Below, in pieces: positions 53,703 to 62,362 of a DNA stretch of 64,000 nucleotides. Every line of letters begins with the position of its first letter. Positions within the stretch are counted from its first letter, which is position 1. The DNA comes from Caballeronia cordobensis (GTDB lineage Bacteria; Pseudomonadota; Gammaproteobacteria; Burkholderiales; Burkholderiaceae), in assembly GCF_001544575.2 (NCBI RefSeq), contig NZ_FCNY02000007.1, forward strand, positions 248,001 to 312,000. The letters run 5' to 3'. Both the position numbers and the translations under genes were made by a program. Below the pieces are notes generated by a model. That model did not search any database and was not told the DNA's origin. It worked only from the letters and a program-made list of their open reading frames with translations.

Positions 53703-54436
53703 AGCGCGTGCTTGTGCTCGGCGGCACGGGCGATGGGCTCGCCATCGCGCGCGGTCTGCCCGCCGGGCATGTCTACAGTCTCGCGGGCCTCGGGCGCGTG
53801 CCGGCCGATCTCGCGTGTTCGGTGCGCGTGGGCGGCTTCGGCGGCATCGACGGGCTGGTTCGCTATCTGCGCGACGAGCGCATCGCGCTCGTGGTCGATG
53901 CGACGCATCCGTATGCCGCGCAGATGAGCCGCCATGCGCACGCGGCGTGCGCGAGCGCGCACGTGCCGCTCTGGGCCGTACGCCGTCCGGCATGGCAACC
54001 GCAAGCGGGCGACGACTGGCGCGATGCGCCGGACTGGCGCGGCATCGTCGAGCGGATCGGGTCTTATCGGCGGCCGCTTTTCACGCTCGGACGCGAGCCG
54101 CTTGCGCATCTCGACGAGATTCCCGCATCGCAGCACTGGACGATCCGCTGTCTCGACGCGCATCCGGGCAATGCCCGCGCGACGATCGTCGATGCGCGCG
54201 GCCCGTTCGATCTCGATGGCGAGCGCGCCCTGTTCGATGCAGCGGGCGTCGATGTCGTCATCAGCAAGAACAGCGGCGGTCGCGCGACCGAGGCGAAACT
54301 CGCGGTCGCGCGCGAGCGGGGCCTTGCCGTCGTGATGCTCGCGCGGCCCGTGCTGCCCGATGCCCACCGCACCTTCGACGATGCCGCGAGCGCACTCGAT
54401 GCGCTCACCCATTGGCTTCACACATCGGAACAATGA
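53699..54436 (+). CDS. cobK: Precorrin-6A reductase CobK
   Basis: CobK reduces the precorrin-6A macrocycle with NADPH. The 245-residue protein has the dinucleotide loop [14 protein letters not shown] at the N-terminus, then [16 protein letters not shown] and [16 protein letters not shown], all characteristic of CobK/CbiJ. Its start overlaps the cbiD stop and its stop overlaps the cobM start (both ATGA), giving tight coupling. Confidence 0.94.
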   Translation: MKRVLVLGGTGDGLAIARGLPAGHVYSLAGLGRVPADLACSVRVGGFGGIDGLVRYLRDERIALVVDATHPYAAQMSRHAHAACASAHVPLWAVRRPAWQPQAGDDWRDAPDWRGIVERIGSYRRPLFTLGREPLAHLDEIPASQHWTIRCLDAHPGNARATIVDARGPFDLDGERALFDAAGVDVVISKNSGGRATEAKLAVARERGLAVVMLARPVLPDAHRTFDDAASALDALTHWLHTSEQ

Positions 54437-55158
54437 CTGTCTATTTCATCGGCGCGGGACCGGGCGATCCCGAACTCATCACCGTCAAGGGGCAGCGGCT
54501 CATCCGCGAATGCCCGGTGATTCTCTACGCCGGCTCGCTCGTGCCGGAAGCGGTGCTGGCGGGGCATCGCGCGGCGCAATGCATCGATACGGCCGAGCTC
54601 GATCTCGACGCGATCGTGGCGCTCTTGCGGCAAGCGCACGCGAACGGCCAGGACGTGGCGCGGGTGCATTCGGGCGATCCGTCGCTGTACGGCGCGATCG
54701 GCGAGCAGATCCGCAGGCTCGATGCGCTCGCGATTCCCTACGAAGTCGTTCCCGGCGTGACGGCGGCGGCGGCATCGGCGGCGGCGCTCAAGCGCGAACT
54801 GACGCTGCCCGGCATTTCGCAGACGGTGATTCTCACGCGCTACGCGACGAAAACGTCGATGCCGGAGGGCGAAAGTCTCGCGGATCTCGCGCGCCATCGC
54901 GCGACGCTCGCGATCCATCTCGGCGTGCGGCATATCGAGCGGATTGTCGCGGATCTGCTGCCGCACTACGGCGCGGATTGCCCGGTCGCGGTCGTGTTCC
55001 GCGCGAGCTGGCCGGACGAGACGCGCGTGGAGGGAACGCTTGCCGATATCGCGTCGAAAGTGCGCGCGGCGGGCATGGAGCGCACGGCGATGATTCTCGT
55101 CGGCCGCGTGCTCGCCGCCGACGGTTTCGCGGATTCCACGCTCTACGCGAAGGACTGA
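54433..55158 (+). CDS. cobM: Precorrin-4 C11-methyltransferase CobM
   Basis: CobM methylates C11 of precorrin-4. The 241-residue protein has [33 protein letters not shown] and RYATKTSMPEGESL, all diagnostic of CobM/CbiF. The ATG at 54433 overlaps the cobK stop; the longer frame upstream is a shadow of cobK. It is followed 7 bp later by a DUF4186 gene. Confidence 0.94.
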   Translation: MTVYFIGAGPGDPELITVKGQRLIRECPVILYAGSLVPEAVLAGHRAAQCIDTAELDLDAIVALLRQAHANGQDVARVHSGDPSLYGAIGEQIRRLDALAIPYEVVPGVTAAAASAAALKRELTLPGISQTVILTRYATKTSMPEGESLADLARHRATLAIHLGVRHIERIVADLLPHYGADCPVAVVFRASWPDETRVEGTLADIASKVRAAGMERTAMILVGRVLAADGFADSTLYAKD

Positions 55159-55165
55159 TCACGCC

Positions 55166-55570
55166 ATGCGCGACCTCGACGCCGTGTTCGATGCGCTCGC
55201 GAAATCGGCCTTCCGGCGGCGCTTCGCGCTCGGCGTGCGCGAGGGGAAATATCTGCGGGAAAAGGGCATCGACACGGTGCTCGCGCAGGCGCACGAACTC
55301 ATCGGCAAGCGGCTCGCGCCGCAAGCGCCTCTGAACGACGGCAAGCAGACGCCGTTTCGCGGGCATCCGGTGTTCATCGCGCAACACGCGACGGCGACGT
55401 GCTGCCGCTCTTGTCTCGCCAAATGGCACGGCATCGCGGCAGGCAGCGCGCTCGACGACGCCGAGCGCCGGCATGTGGTCGATGCCATCGAGCGCTGGCT
55501 GCGGGCGCAGCCGCTTCCGACTCAGCCGGCACCGGCGCCCGCCAATCCGCAGCGCGAACTGCCGTTCTGA
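55166..55570 (+). CDS. DUF4186 family protein
   Basis: This 134-residue protein matches DUF4186 (AFRRRFALGVREGKYLREKG, FRGHPVFIAQHATATCCRSC, LAKWHGI). Its two conserved Cys-x-x-Cys-like residues and His could bind a metal. The function is unknown. It sits 7 bp after cobM as the last gene of the corrin operon, and 3 bp from the convergent terC gene. The link to B12 may be positional only. Confidence 0.82.
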   Translation: MRDLDAVFDALAKSAFRRRFALGVREGKYLREKGIDTVLAQAHELIGKRLAPQAPLNDGKQTPFRGHPVFIAQHATATCCRSCLAKWHGIAAGSALDDAERRHVVDAIERWLRAQPLPTQPAPAPANPQRELPF

Positions 55571-55573
55571 AGG

Positions 55574-56326
55574 CTACTCGTGGCGAGGCGCGGCCGCCCG
55601 CGTCTTCGCGCGCCGCGCCAGCATGTTGAGGCCTTCGACGAGCGCCGAGAACGCCATCGCCGCATAGATATAGCCCTTCGGCACGTGCGAGCCGAACCCT
55701 TCCGCGATCAGCGTCATGCCGATCACGAGCAGAAAGCCGAGCGCGAGCATCACGATCGTCGGATTGCGCTCGATGAAGCGCGACAGCGGGCCCGCGGCGA
55801 ACAGCATCACCGTGACGGCGGCGATCACCGCGACGAACATGATCGGGATGTGCTCGGTCATGCCGACCGCCGTCACGATGCTGTCGATGGAGAACACGAG
55901 ATCGAGCAGCAGGATCTGACCGATCGCCGACAGCGGCGTCAGGCGCTTCGGCGATGCCGCGCCGGCCTGCGCGTCGGCGTCGTGCGCGACGTGATGATGG
56001 ATTTCGGTCGTCGCCTTCCAGACGAGGAACACGCCGCCCGCGATCAGGATGATGTCGCGCCACGAAAAACCGTGTCCGAACGCCTCGAAAATCGGTGTCG
56101 TGAGCCGCACGATCAGCGCGACGGTGCCGAGCAAGCCGAGCCGCATCACGAGCGCGAGCGCGATGCCGATGCGCTGCGTGCGCTCCCGGTGCGCCTCGGG
56201 CAGCTTGTTGGTCAGGATCGAGATGAAGATCAGGTTGTCGATGCCGAGCACGACTTCCATCACGACGAGCGTCGCGAGGGCGGCCCAGGCGGCGGGATCG
56301 GCGAGGAGGGCGACGATGTAATCCAT
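55574..56326 (-). CDS. TerC-family membrane protein
   Basis: TerC-family proteins export or handle metals such as manganese during protein secretion. The 250-residue product has about seven transmembrane helices, with the conserved acidic motifs [16 protein letters not shown] ([15 protein letters not shown]) near residue 22 and [14 protein letters not shown] near residue 141, and a histidine loop ([13 protein letters not shown]). The ATG at 56326 precedes the first helix; an in-frame extension to 56473 lacks support. I looked for a yybP-ykoY manganese riboswitch upstream and did not see one. Confidence 0.88.
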   Translation of the reverse strand: MDYIVALLADPAAWAALATLVVMEVVLGIDNLIFISILTNKLPEAHRERTQRIGIALALVMRLGLLGTVALIVRLTTPIFEAFGHGFSWRDIILIAGGVFLVWKATTEIHHHVAHDADAQAGAASPKRLTPLSAIGQILLLDLVFSIDSIVTAVGMTEHIPIMFVAVIAAVTVMLFAAGPLSRFIERNPTIVMLALGFLLVIGMTLIAEGFGSHVPKGYIYAAMAFSALVEGLNMLARRAKTRAAAPRHE

Positions 56327-56616
56327 GATGGTTCGAATGAGGTTCGACGGTGAGGGCGTGATCTTAGCCTGATCGGCCCGGGAATTGAAAGGAGTCTGAA
56401 AACTTGTGGCGCGCACGAGGCGCTTTCCACGCGCGCCGGTAATTCTGTCAACGAAATTAGTCAGACCCGCCACAAATACCGGATTTGAAACGATTATTTG
56501 CGCTACTTCTGATGATGCGACGCGTCATTTACGGGTAAACTCCTACGCTTACCTGGCCGCGTCTTTTGCGGCGTCATTAAACCATCCTGTCGCCGCAGGA
56601 CAACACGCCAAGCCGC

Positions 56617-57756
56617 ATGCAGCAAAAATCGCAACGTCTCGTCGAACTGGATTTTTTCCGGGGACTGGTTCTGCTGATCATCGTCATCGATCACATCGGC
56701 GGCAGCATGTTGTCCCGCTTCACGCTGCATTCGTTCGCGCTGAACGACGCCGCCGAAGTCTTCGTGTTCCTCGGCGGCTTCGCCACGGCCACGGCGTATG
56801 TCTCGCTCGCCGAGCGCCGCTCCGAAAGCGCGGCGCGGGTCCGGTTCCTGAAGCGCGCATTCGAACTGTATCGCGCGTTTGTGGTCACGGCCGTGCTGAT
56901 GCTCGTCGCCTCGTTCGTGCTGCGGCCGTTGTTCGGTCACGCGCCGAATCTCGCGCTGCACGACCTCGACAGTCTCCTGTCCGAGCCGGTTTCCTCCATC
57001 GCGCAGATTCTGACGTTCGAGCGCCAGCCGTATCTGGCCGCCGTCCTGCCGATGTACGCGTTCTTCGCGCTCGCCGTGCCCGTCATGCTGCCGCTCGCAC
57101 GCAGCAAGCCGTGGCTCTTGCTCGGTCTGAGCCTCGCGCTGTGGGCGTTCGCCGCGCAGATCGGCGAACACATGCCGTCCGTCGATGACAACCTCTGGGA
57201 CTTCAACCCCGCCGCGTGGCAGCTCATGTTCGTGCTCGGCGTGCTGGCGCGCTGCCAGCCCATCTATCAGCGCGTGAGCGCGAACCGTTTCGGCTGGATC
57301 GTGAGCGCGGGCGCGGCCGCGCTGATCGCCGGCATGGCGTACTACAAGCTGCTCGTTTTGCCGCCCGTGCTGGATAGCGCCTTCAAGCGCGACCTGGCCG
57401 GTCCGCGCGTCGTCAATTTCCTCGCGATCGCGTGGATCGCGGCGAATCTGGCGCGCTACGGCATCGTCAAGGAAATCGCCAAACGGCTGCCGTGGGTCGG
57501 CGCAGTGGGGCGCGACGGCATGGTGTCGTTCGTCGCGGGCACGGTGATTTCGCTGACTGTCGATTCGATCCTCTTCACGCTCACCGACGGCCTCGTCAAC
57601 GTGCCAGCGGGACTCGCCGCCGACGCCATCGCGATCGGCGCGCTCCTTGCCGTGCCGCGCGTGCATAAGTGGGTGTCGGGCTGGCTCGGCACGCGCCGTG
57701 CACCGCCGGTGGCCGCCGCGCGTGCCGTCGCCGCGACCGACAACCGCATGCGATAG
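56617..57756 (+). CDS. opgC: OpgC-family membrane protein
   Basis: OpgC proteins are acyltransferase-3-like membrane enzymes that succinylate periplasmic glucans; the relation here is by family, not proven substrate. The 379-residue protein begins with RLVELDFFRGLVLLIIVIDH, the typical first helix with Asp-Phe-Arg-Gly, followed by about ten transmembrane helices and a short polar tail. It is monocistronic, with a strong terminator 10 bp after the stop. The 290 bp upstream hold no recognisable gene. Confidence 0.85.
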   Translation: MQQKSQRLVELDFFRGLVLLIIVIDHIGGSMLSRFTLHSFALNDAAEVFVFLGGFATATAYVSLAERRSESAARVRFLKRAFELYRAFVVTAVLMLVASFVLRPLFGHAPNLALHDLDSLLSEPVSSIAQILTFERQPYLAAVLPMYAFFALAVPVMLPLARSKPWLLLGLSLALWAFAAQIGEHMPSVDDNLWDFNPAAWQLMFVLGVLARCQPIYQRVSANRFGWIVSAGAAALIAGMAYYKLLVLPPVLDSAFKRDLAGPRVVNFLAIAWIAANLARYGIVKEIAKRLPWVGAVGRDGMVSFVAGTVISLTVDSILFTLTDGLVNVPAGLAADAIAIGALLAVPRVHKWVSGWLGTRRAPPVAAARAVAATDNRMR

Positions 57757-57765
57757 GCGCAATCG

Positions 57766-57795
57766 AGCGGGCAGTTCGCTGCCCGCTTTTATTTT
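57766..57795 (+). terminator. Rho-independent terminator after opgC
   Basis: A 9-bp perfect stem, AGCGGGCAG (57766-57774) with CTGCCCGCT (57779-57787), has a TTCG tetraloop and is followed by TTTATTTTC. Confidence 0.88.
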
Positions 57796-57901
57796 CGAGC
57801 GATAGGCAACTAACGGTCTGGTTTTTTCGCCGCCTCGAACCGAGAGCGCCAAGGCACACGGCTTGCATGCACAGGTCACCACAACTAAAACCGGACCTGC
57901 C

Positions 57902-58075
57902 ATGCTCAAGCTCGCCATTCTTTTCGCGGTCATTTCCGTCGTCGCCGGTTTCTTCGGCTTTACGCGCGTGTCGTCCGGCGCGGCGGGCATCGCCAAAATC
58001 TGCTTCTTTATCTTCCTGATCCTGTTCGTGATCTTCCTGATCGTCGCGATCTCGGCCGGATCGCTGGTGCTGTAG
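57902..58075 (+). CDS. DUF1328 small membrane protein
   Basis: This 57-residue protein has two transmembrane helices (about 3-18 and 32-50), with FFGFTRVSSGAAGIAK between them, the DUF1328 (YtjA-like) signature. Such peptides are membrane proteins of unknown function, often stress-linked. No strong ribosome site is visible (ACCTGCC precedes the ATG). It stands alone between the opgC terminator and the AcoR-like gene. Confidence 0.85.
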   Translation: MLKLAILFAVISVVAGFFGFTRVSSGAAGIAKICFFIFLILFVIFLIVAISAGSLVL

Positions 58076-58151
58076 CGGGGAGGGCGCGCGGGAACTCCGC
58101 GCTTCCTCGAATCGACCCGCGCGCCGCGACGGTGTTACATTGCCCCGAAGA

Positions 58152-58197
58152 GACACGGCGGACACGGCGGACACGGCGGCTTCGGCCGAAGCCGCCG
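58152..58197. repeat. 9-bp tandem repeat running into a 24-bp palindrome
   Basis: GACACGGCG occurs three times in tandem (58152-58178). The third copy merges into a perfect 24-bp palindrome (58174-58197, half-site CGGCGGCTTCGG). It lies 14 bp before the ribosome site of the AcoR-like regulator and could form a 5' UTR hairpin or an operator. Confidence 0.7.
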
Positions 58198-58219
58198 CGT
58201 AACGCGACAAGGAGGGGCA

Positions 58220-60082
58220 ATGCAAGCCATCGGCGCGGCCTTGCGGCCGGAACAGCGCGACGTCATCCGTCATTCGCACGAGCGTTCGGCCACGTTCGGC
58301 CTTTGCGAGACCATGCGCCCGGACTATGCCGTGCTCTCGGGCGCGGAACTCGCCGTCAAGCTGGACAAGAGCCGCGCGCTGTTCGCGCATGCGCTGCCGG
58401 TCATGGAAACGCTGTACGCGCAGATCGCGAATACGCACAGCATGATCGCGCTGACGGATGCGGGCGGCCTCATCCTGCATTCCCTCGGCGACGACGATTT
58501 CCTCGCCCGCGCCGAAAAAGTCGCGTTGCGCGCGGGCGCGGTGTGGAGTGAGGCGCATCAGGGCACCAACGCAATCGGCACGACGCTCGCCGAGCGCAAC
58601 GCCGTCACCGTGCACGGCGACCAGCACTATCTGCGCGCCAATCGTTTCCTCACGTGTTCGAGCGTGCCGATCCTCGATCCGCACGGCAATATCTCGGGCG
58701 TGCTCGACGTCACCGGCGACCGGCGCGGCTATCACCAGCACACGATGGCGCTCGTGAAAATGTCCGCCCAGATGATCGAGAACCGGCTGATCGCGAGCGC
58801 ATTCGGCGACGGCCTGCGCATCCGCTTCCATAGCCGGCCCGAGTTCATCGGCACGCTGATGGAAGGCATCGCCGTCTTCGATCTCGACGGGCGGCTGCTC
58901 TGCGCGAACCGCAGCGCGCAGTTTCAATTCGGTCACGAACTCGGGCGCCTGCGCGTGCTGACGCTCGAAGCATTGTTCGGCGAACGCGCGGATGCGCTCA
59001 TCGCCCGGTCGGGCGAAGCGCCTTGCCGACTGGAACTGCATAGCGGCGTGGTGGTGTTCGCGAGCGTCGATTTCCACGCGCGCGCGGCGTCGAACGCGGT
59101 GCAGGCGGCGAGCGCCGTCGCCGTGCGTGAGCCGCCGCGCGCATCCGGGCTCGACGATCTCTGCACCGGCGACGCCCAGATGAGCGACATCGTCGCGCGC
59201 GTGCGCAAGGTCATCGGCAAGAACATACCGATTCTGATCGGCGGGGAAACGGGCGCGGGCAAGGAGATGCTCGCGCGCGCCATTCACGCCGATTCGCCGC
59301 GCCGCGCGGGGCCGTTCGTCGCGGTGAATTGCGCGTCGCTGCCGGAGACGCTGATCGAATCCGAACTGTTCGGCTACGCGCAGGGCGCGTTCACCGGCGC
59401 GGCGAAGCGCGGCGCGACCGGCAAGATCGTGCAGGCGAACGGCGGCACGCTTTTTCTAGACGAGATCGGCGACATGCCGCTCGCGATGCAGAGCCGCCTG
59501 CTGCGTGTGTTGCAGGAGCGCGTCGTCGAGCCGCTCGGCGCGGCGCGCGCGGTGCCGGTCGATTTCACGCTCGTCTGCGCGAGCAACCGCAAGCTGCGCG
59601 AATGCGTCGCGCAAGGCGAGTTCCGCGAGGATCTGTACTACCGCATCAACGGTCTTTCGGTGACGCTGCCGCGGCTCGCCGCGCGCACCGACCTGCGCGC
59701 CGTCGTCGACAAGCTATTGCGCCACGAGCGTTTCGCGGGCCGCGTCGTCGGCATCGGCGATGACGTGCTCGCGCTCTTCGCGCGTCATCCGTGGCCGGGC
59801 AATTTCCGGCAGTTGAGCAACGTGCTGCGCACCGCGTCCGCCATGCTCGACGATCACGATACGCACATTCGCGTCGAACATCTGCCGCACGATTTCGTCG
59901 ATGAACTGGGCGAACGCGTACCGGCCAACGACGCGCCGGCAAGTACGAGCGGCGCCCGTCTCGCCGATATCGAAGCGGGCGCGGTCGCGGCGGCGCTCAA
60001 GGCGCACGGCGGCAACGTATCGGCCACCGCGCGCGCGCTCGGCATCTCGCGCACGACCTTGTATCGCAAGTTGAGGGTTTAG
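58220..60082 (+). CDS. Sigma-54-dependent AcoR-like activator (GAF-AAA+-Fis)
   Basis: This 620-residue enhancer-binding protein has a GAF sensor (about 75-195), a PAS-like linker, a central AAA+ domain with Walker A GGETGAGKEM and the sigma-54 contact motif GAFTGA in ELFGYAQGAFTGAAKRG, Walker B GGTLFLDEIGD, and a C-terminal Fis-type helix-turn-helix (GNVSATARALGISRTTLYRKL). AcoR relatives regulate acetoin, alcohol or amine catabolism. It converges on ethanolamine ammonia-lyase with a 4-bp overlap, so it may control that operon; no -24/-12 site was clear there. Confidence 0.9.
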   Translation: MQAIGAALRPEQRDVIRHSHERSATFGLCETMRPDYAVLSGAELAVKLDKSRALFAHALPVMETLYAQIANTHSMIALTDAGGLILHSLGDDDFLARAEKVALRAGAVWSEAHQGTNAIGTTLAERNAVTVHGDQHYLRANRFLTCSSVPILDPHGNISGVLDVTGDRRGYHQHTMALVKMSAQMIENRLIASAFGDGLRIRFHSRPEFIGTLMEGIAVFDLDGRLLCANRSAQFQFGHELGRLRVLTLEALFGERADALIARSGEAPCRLELHSGVVVFASVDFHARAASNAVQAASAVAVREPPRASGLDDLCTGDAQMSDIVARVRKVIGKNIPILIGGETGAGKEMLARAIHADSPRRAGPFVAVNCASLPETLIESELFGYAQGAFTGAAKRGATGKIVQANGGTLFLDEIGDMPLAMQSRLLRVLQERVVEPLGAARAVPVDFTLVCASNRKLRECVAQGEFREDLYYRINGLSVTLPRLAARTDLRAVVDKLLRHERFAGRVVGIGDDVLALFARHPWPGNFRQLSNVLRTASAMLDDHDTHIRVEHLPHDFVDELGERVPANDAPASTSGARLADIEAGAVAAALKAHGGNVSATARALGISRTTLYRKLRV

Positions 60083-60855
60083 CCTTCGAGCGGTTTCGCT
60101 TTGTTTGCGGATGGCGGCAGCGAGCCGCTCAGATCCTTCAGGCCGACGCCGGTCAGCTTCAGCCTGCGCGCCTCGTTCAGAAGCCACAGCAGTTTGAACG
60201 CGGCGGCGTCGTAACCGAGTCCTTCCGGGCGCACGTTGGAGATGCAGTTGCGTTCGGCGTCGTGGCGGCCGGCGCGCGGCGCGTAGGTCACATAGAGGCC
60301 GAGGCTGTCGGGCGAACTCAGGCCCGGCCGCTCGCCGATCATCACGACGACGATCTGTGCCTGTAAAAGCTCACCGATGCGATCGCCCAGCGCGACGCGC
60401 GCCTGTGTCGCGATCACGACGGGCCCGAGGTTCCAGCCGTCGAGTTGCCCGCGCAATGCCGCAAGCAGCGGCGCGACGTGGCGTTGCGCGGCGAACGCCG
60501 ACAAGCCATCGGCGGCGACGAAGACGAGCTCGCATTCGCCTTCGGTCTCGCACGCGTGCGCCGCGAGCCGCCGTGCGCTCTCATCGTCCAGCACGCGGCC
60601 GAGATCCGGCCGTCGCAGATAGACATCGCGGTCGGGCGCGGCGCTTCGCGCGTCGAGCGTGTCGAAGCCCGTAGCGCGGATCGCGTCGCCGAGCGCGGCG
60701 GTATCGAGCGGCTGGTGCACGGCGTCGCGCGCCTGTGCGTGCGCAAGCTCGAACGCGAGCAAGGGCGCGGTCGGCAGGCTGCTGCCCGCGCGGCCGAGCG
60801 CGATGCGCGCGTTCGTGAAGCGTCTGAGCGCGTCCCAGGTGTCGGCGTTCGTCAT
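60079..60855 (-). CDS. eutC: Ethanolamine ammonia-lyase small subunit EutC
   Basis: The small subunit of the adenosylcobalamin-dependent ethanolamine ammonia-lyase, which splits ethanolamine to acetaldehyde and ammonia, is 258 residues here. Typical segments are TNARIALGRAGSSLPT, FELAHAQARDAVH, ARVALGDRIGELL, IGERPGLSSPDSLGLY and the cysteine in RNCISNVRPEGL. The ATG at 60855 overlaps the eutB stop. It is unrelated to the ectoine EutC at the start of the window. Confidence 0.94.
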   Translation of the reverse strand: MTNADTWDALRRFTNARIALGRAGSSLPTAPLLAFELAHAQARDAVHQPLDTAALGDAIRATGFDTLDARSAAPDRDVYLRRPDLGRVLDDESARRLAAHACETEGECELVFVAADGLSAFAAQRHVAPLLAALRGQLDGWNLGPVVIATQARVALGDRIGELLQAQIVVVMIGERPGLSSPDSLGLYVTYAPRAGRHDAERNCISNVRPEGLGYDAAAFKLLWLLNEARRLKLTGVGLKDLSGSLPPSANKAKPLEG

Positions 60856-62228
60856 GATTCGATCCATTCGAGCAATGGGTGCGCCGGCGGTGGCAACAAC
60901 TCGCCGCGGGCATCGGTGACGTGCATCTTCTCCAGCCACGCCTCGAACTCGGGCGCGCGCTTCAGGTTCAGCGCGCGGCGGATATACAGCGCATCGTGAA
61001 ACGAGGTGCTCTGATAGTTGAGCATGACATCGTCCGCGCCCGGCACGCCCATGATGAAGTTGACGTTCGCCACGCCGAGCAGCGTGAGCAGCGTGTCCAT
61101 GTCGTCGGAATCGGCTTCGGCATGGTTCGTGTAGCAGATGTCGCAGCCCATCGGCACGCCGAGCAGCTTGCCGCAGAAGTGATCTTCGAGGCCCGCGCGG
61201 ATGATCTGCCGTCCGTCGTAGAGATATTCCGGCCCGATGAAGCCCACCACCGTGTTCGTCAGCAACGGCTTGAAGCGGCGCGCAACCGCGTACGCGCGCG
61301 CCTCGCAGGTCTGCTGATCGACGCCGTGATGCGCGTTCGCCGACAGCGCGCTGCCTTGTCCGGTCTCGAAGTACATGACGTTATCGCCGACGGTGCCGCG
61401 CTTGAGCGACGCCGCCGCGTCGTGCGCTTCCTCCAGCAGCTTGAGGGACACGCCGAAGCTCGCGTTCGCGCGCTCGGTGCCAGCGATCGACTGAAACACG
61501 AGATCGACCGGCGCGCCGCGTTCGATCGCCGCGAGCGTGTTGGTGACGTGCGTGAGGACGCACGATTGCATCGGCACGTCGTAGCGCTGGCGGAAGTCGT
61601 CCATCATCGCGAGCAGGCTGCCGATGGCGGCGGGCGAATCCGATGCGGGATTGATGCCGATGACCGCGTCGCCGCAGCCGTAGAACAGCCCGTCGAGCAT
61701 CGATGCGGCGATGCCTTTCGCGTCGTCGGTCGGATGATTCGGCTGCAGGCGCACCGACAGACGTCCGGGCAGGCCGATCGTCGTGCGAAAGCGCGTGACC
61801 ACCGGGCGCTTTTTCGCGGCGAGGATCAGGTCCTGATTGCGCATGAGCTTGGAGACGGCCGCGGCCATTTCCGGCGTGACGCCCATCGTGAGGGCTTCGA
61901 GCGCGGCGGCGCCGGTGCTGTCGGCGAGCAGCCATTCGCGGAATTCGCCGACCGTCAGATGCGCGATGGGCGCGAAGGCCTCGCGCGAATGGGTATCGAC
62001 GATGAGGCGCGTGACTTCGTCGTGCTCGTAGGGAATGAGCGGTTCGTCGAGGAAGGCCGAGAGCGGCGTCTGCGCGAGCGCCATTTTCGCCGCGACGCGC
62101 TCTTCCTCCGTGTCGGCCGCGATGCCCGCGAGTTCGTCGCCGGAGCGGCGCGGACTGGCGCGGGCGAGCAGCGTCTTCAGATCGTCGAAACGGTAGCGGC
62201 GCGCGCCGATCGTCGCGTGATAGCTCAT
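60852..62228 (-). CDS. eutB: Ethanolamine ammonia-lyase large subunit EutB
   Basis: The large, B12- and substrate-binding subunit is 458 residues, close to the usual length, forming a TIM barrel. Recognisable stretches are TMGVTPEMAAAVSKLMRNQD, RTTIGLPGRLSVRLQPNHP, GLFYGCGDAVIGINPASD and GCDICYTNHAEADSDDMD. GGGGAAAGAG precedes the ATG. A 12-bp palindrome (CGGATCGATCCG, 62244-62255) lies just upstream. No microcompartment shell or eutH/eutR genes are present in the window; the second gene is eutC. Confidence 0.95.
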   Translation of the reverse strand: MSYHATIGARRYRFDDLKTLLARASPRRSGDELAGIAADTEEERVAAKMALAQTPLSAFLDEPLIPYEHDEVTRLIVDTHSREAFAPIAHLTVGEFREWLLADSTGAAALEALTMGVTPEMAAAVSKLMRNQDLILAAKKRPVVTRFRTTIGLPGRLSVRLQPNHPTDDAKGIAASMLDGLFYGCGDAVIGINPASDSPAAIGSLLAMMDDFRQRYDVPMQSCVLTHVTNTLAAIERGAPVDLVFQSIAGTERANASFGVSLKLLEEAHDAAASLKRGTVGDNVMYFETGQGSALSANAHHGVDQQTCEARAYAVARRFKPLLTNTVVGFIGPEYLYDGRQIIRAGLEDHFCGKLLGVPMGCDICYTNHAEADSDDMDTLLTLLGVANVNFIMGVPGADDVMLNYQSTSFHDALYIRRALNLKRAPEFEAWLEKMHVTDARGELLPPPAHPLLEWIES

Positions 62229-62362
62229 CGCTCTTTCCCCGAACGGATCGATCCGCTCACTTTAACCGCATCGCGCGCGGACAAAAAAGCGCCGCCCGGG
62301 CCGAAATGCGCCCGCGTGCGATAATTTTTCGTTCGATTCAGTCCGCGCACGCCCGCAAACCC

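Noticed and set aside
51171..53993. Very long antisense open frame (about 940 codons) opposite cobL and cbiD
   Set aside because: Arg/His/Ala-rich shadow of high-GC genes. It lies opposite two intact cobalamin genes and the riboswitch and has no recognisable motif.
56327..56616. yybP-ykoY manganese riboswitch upstream of terC
   Set aside because: I looked for its conserved stems on the minus strand and did not find them.
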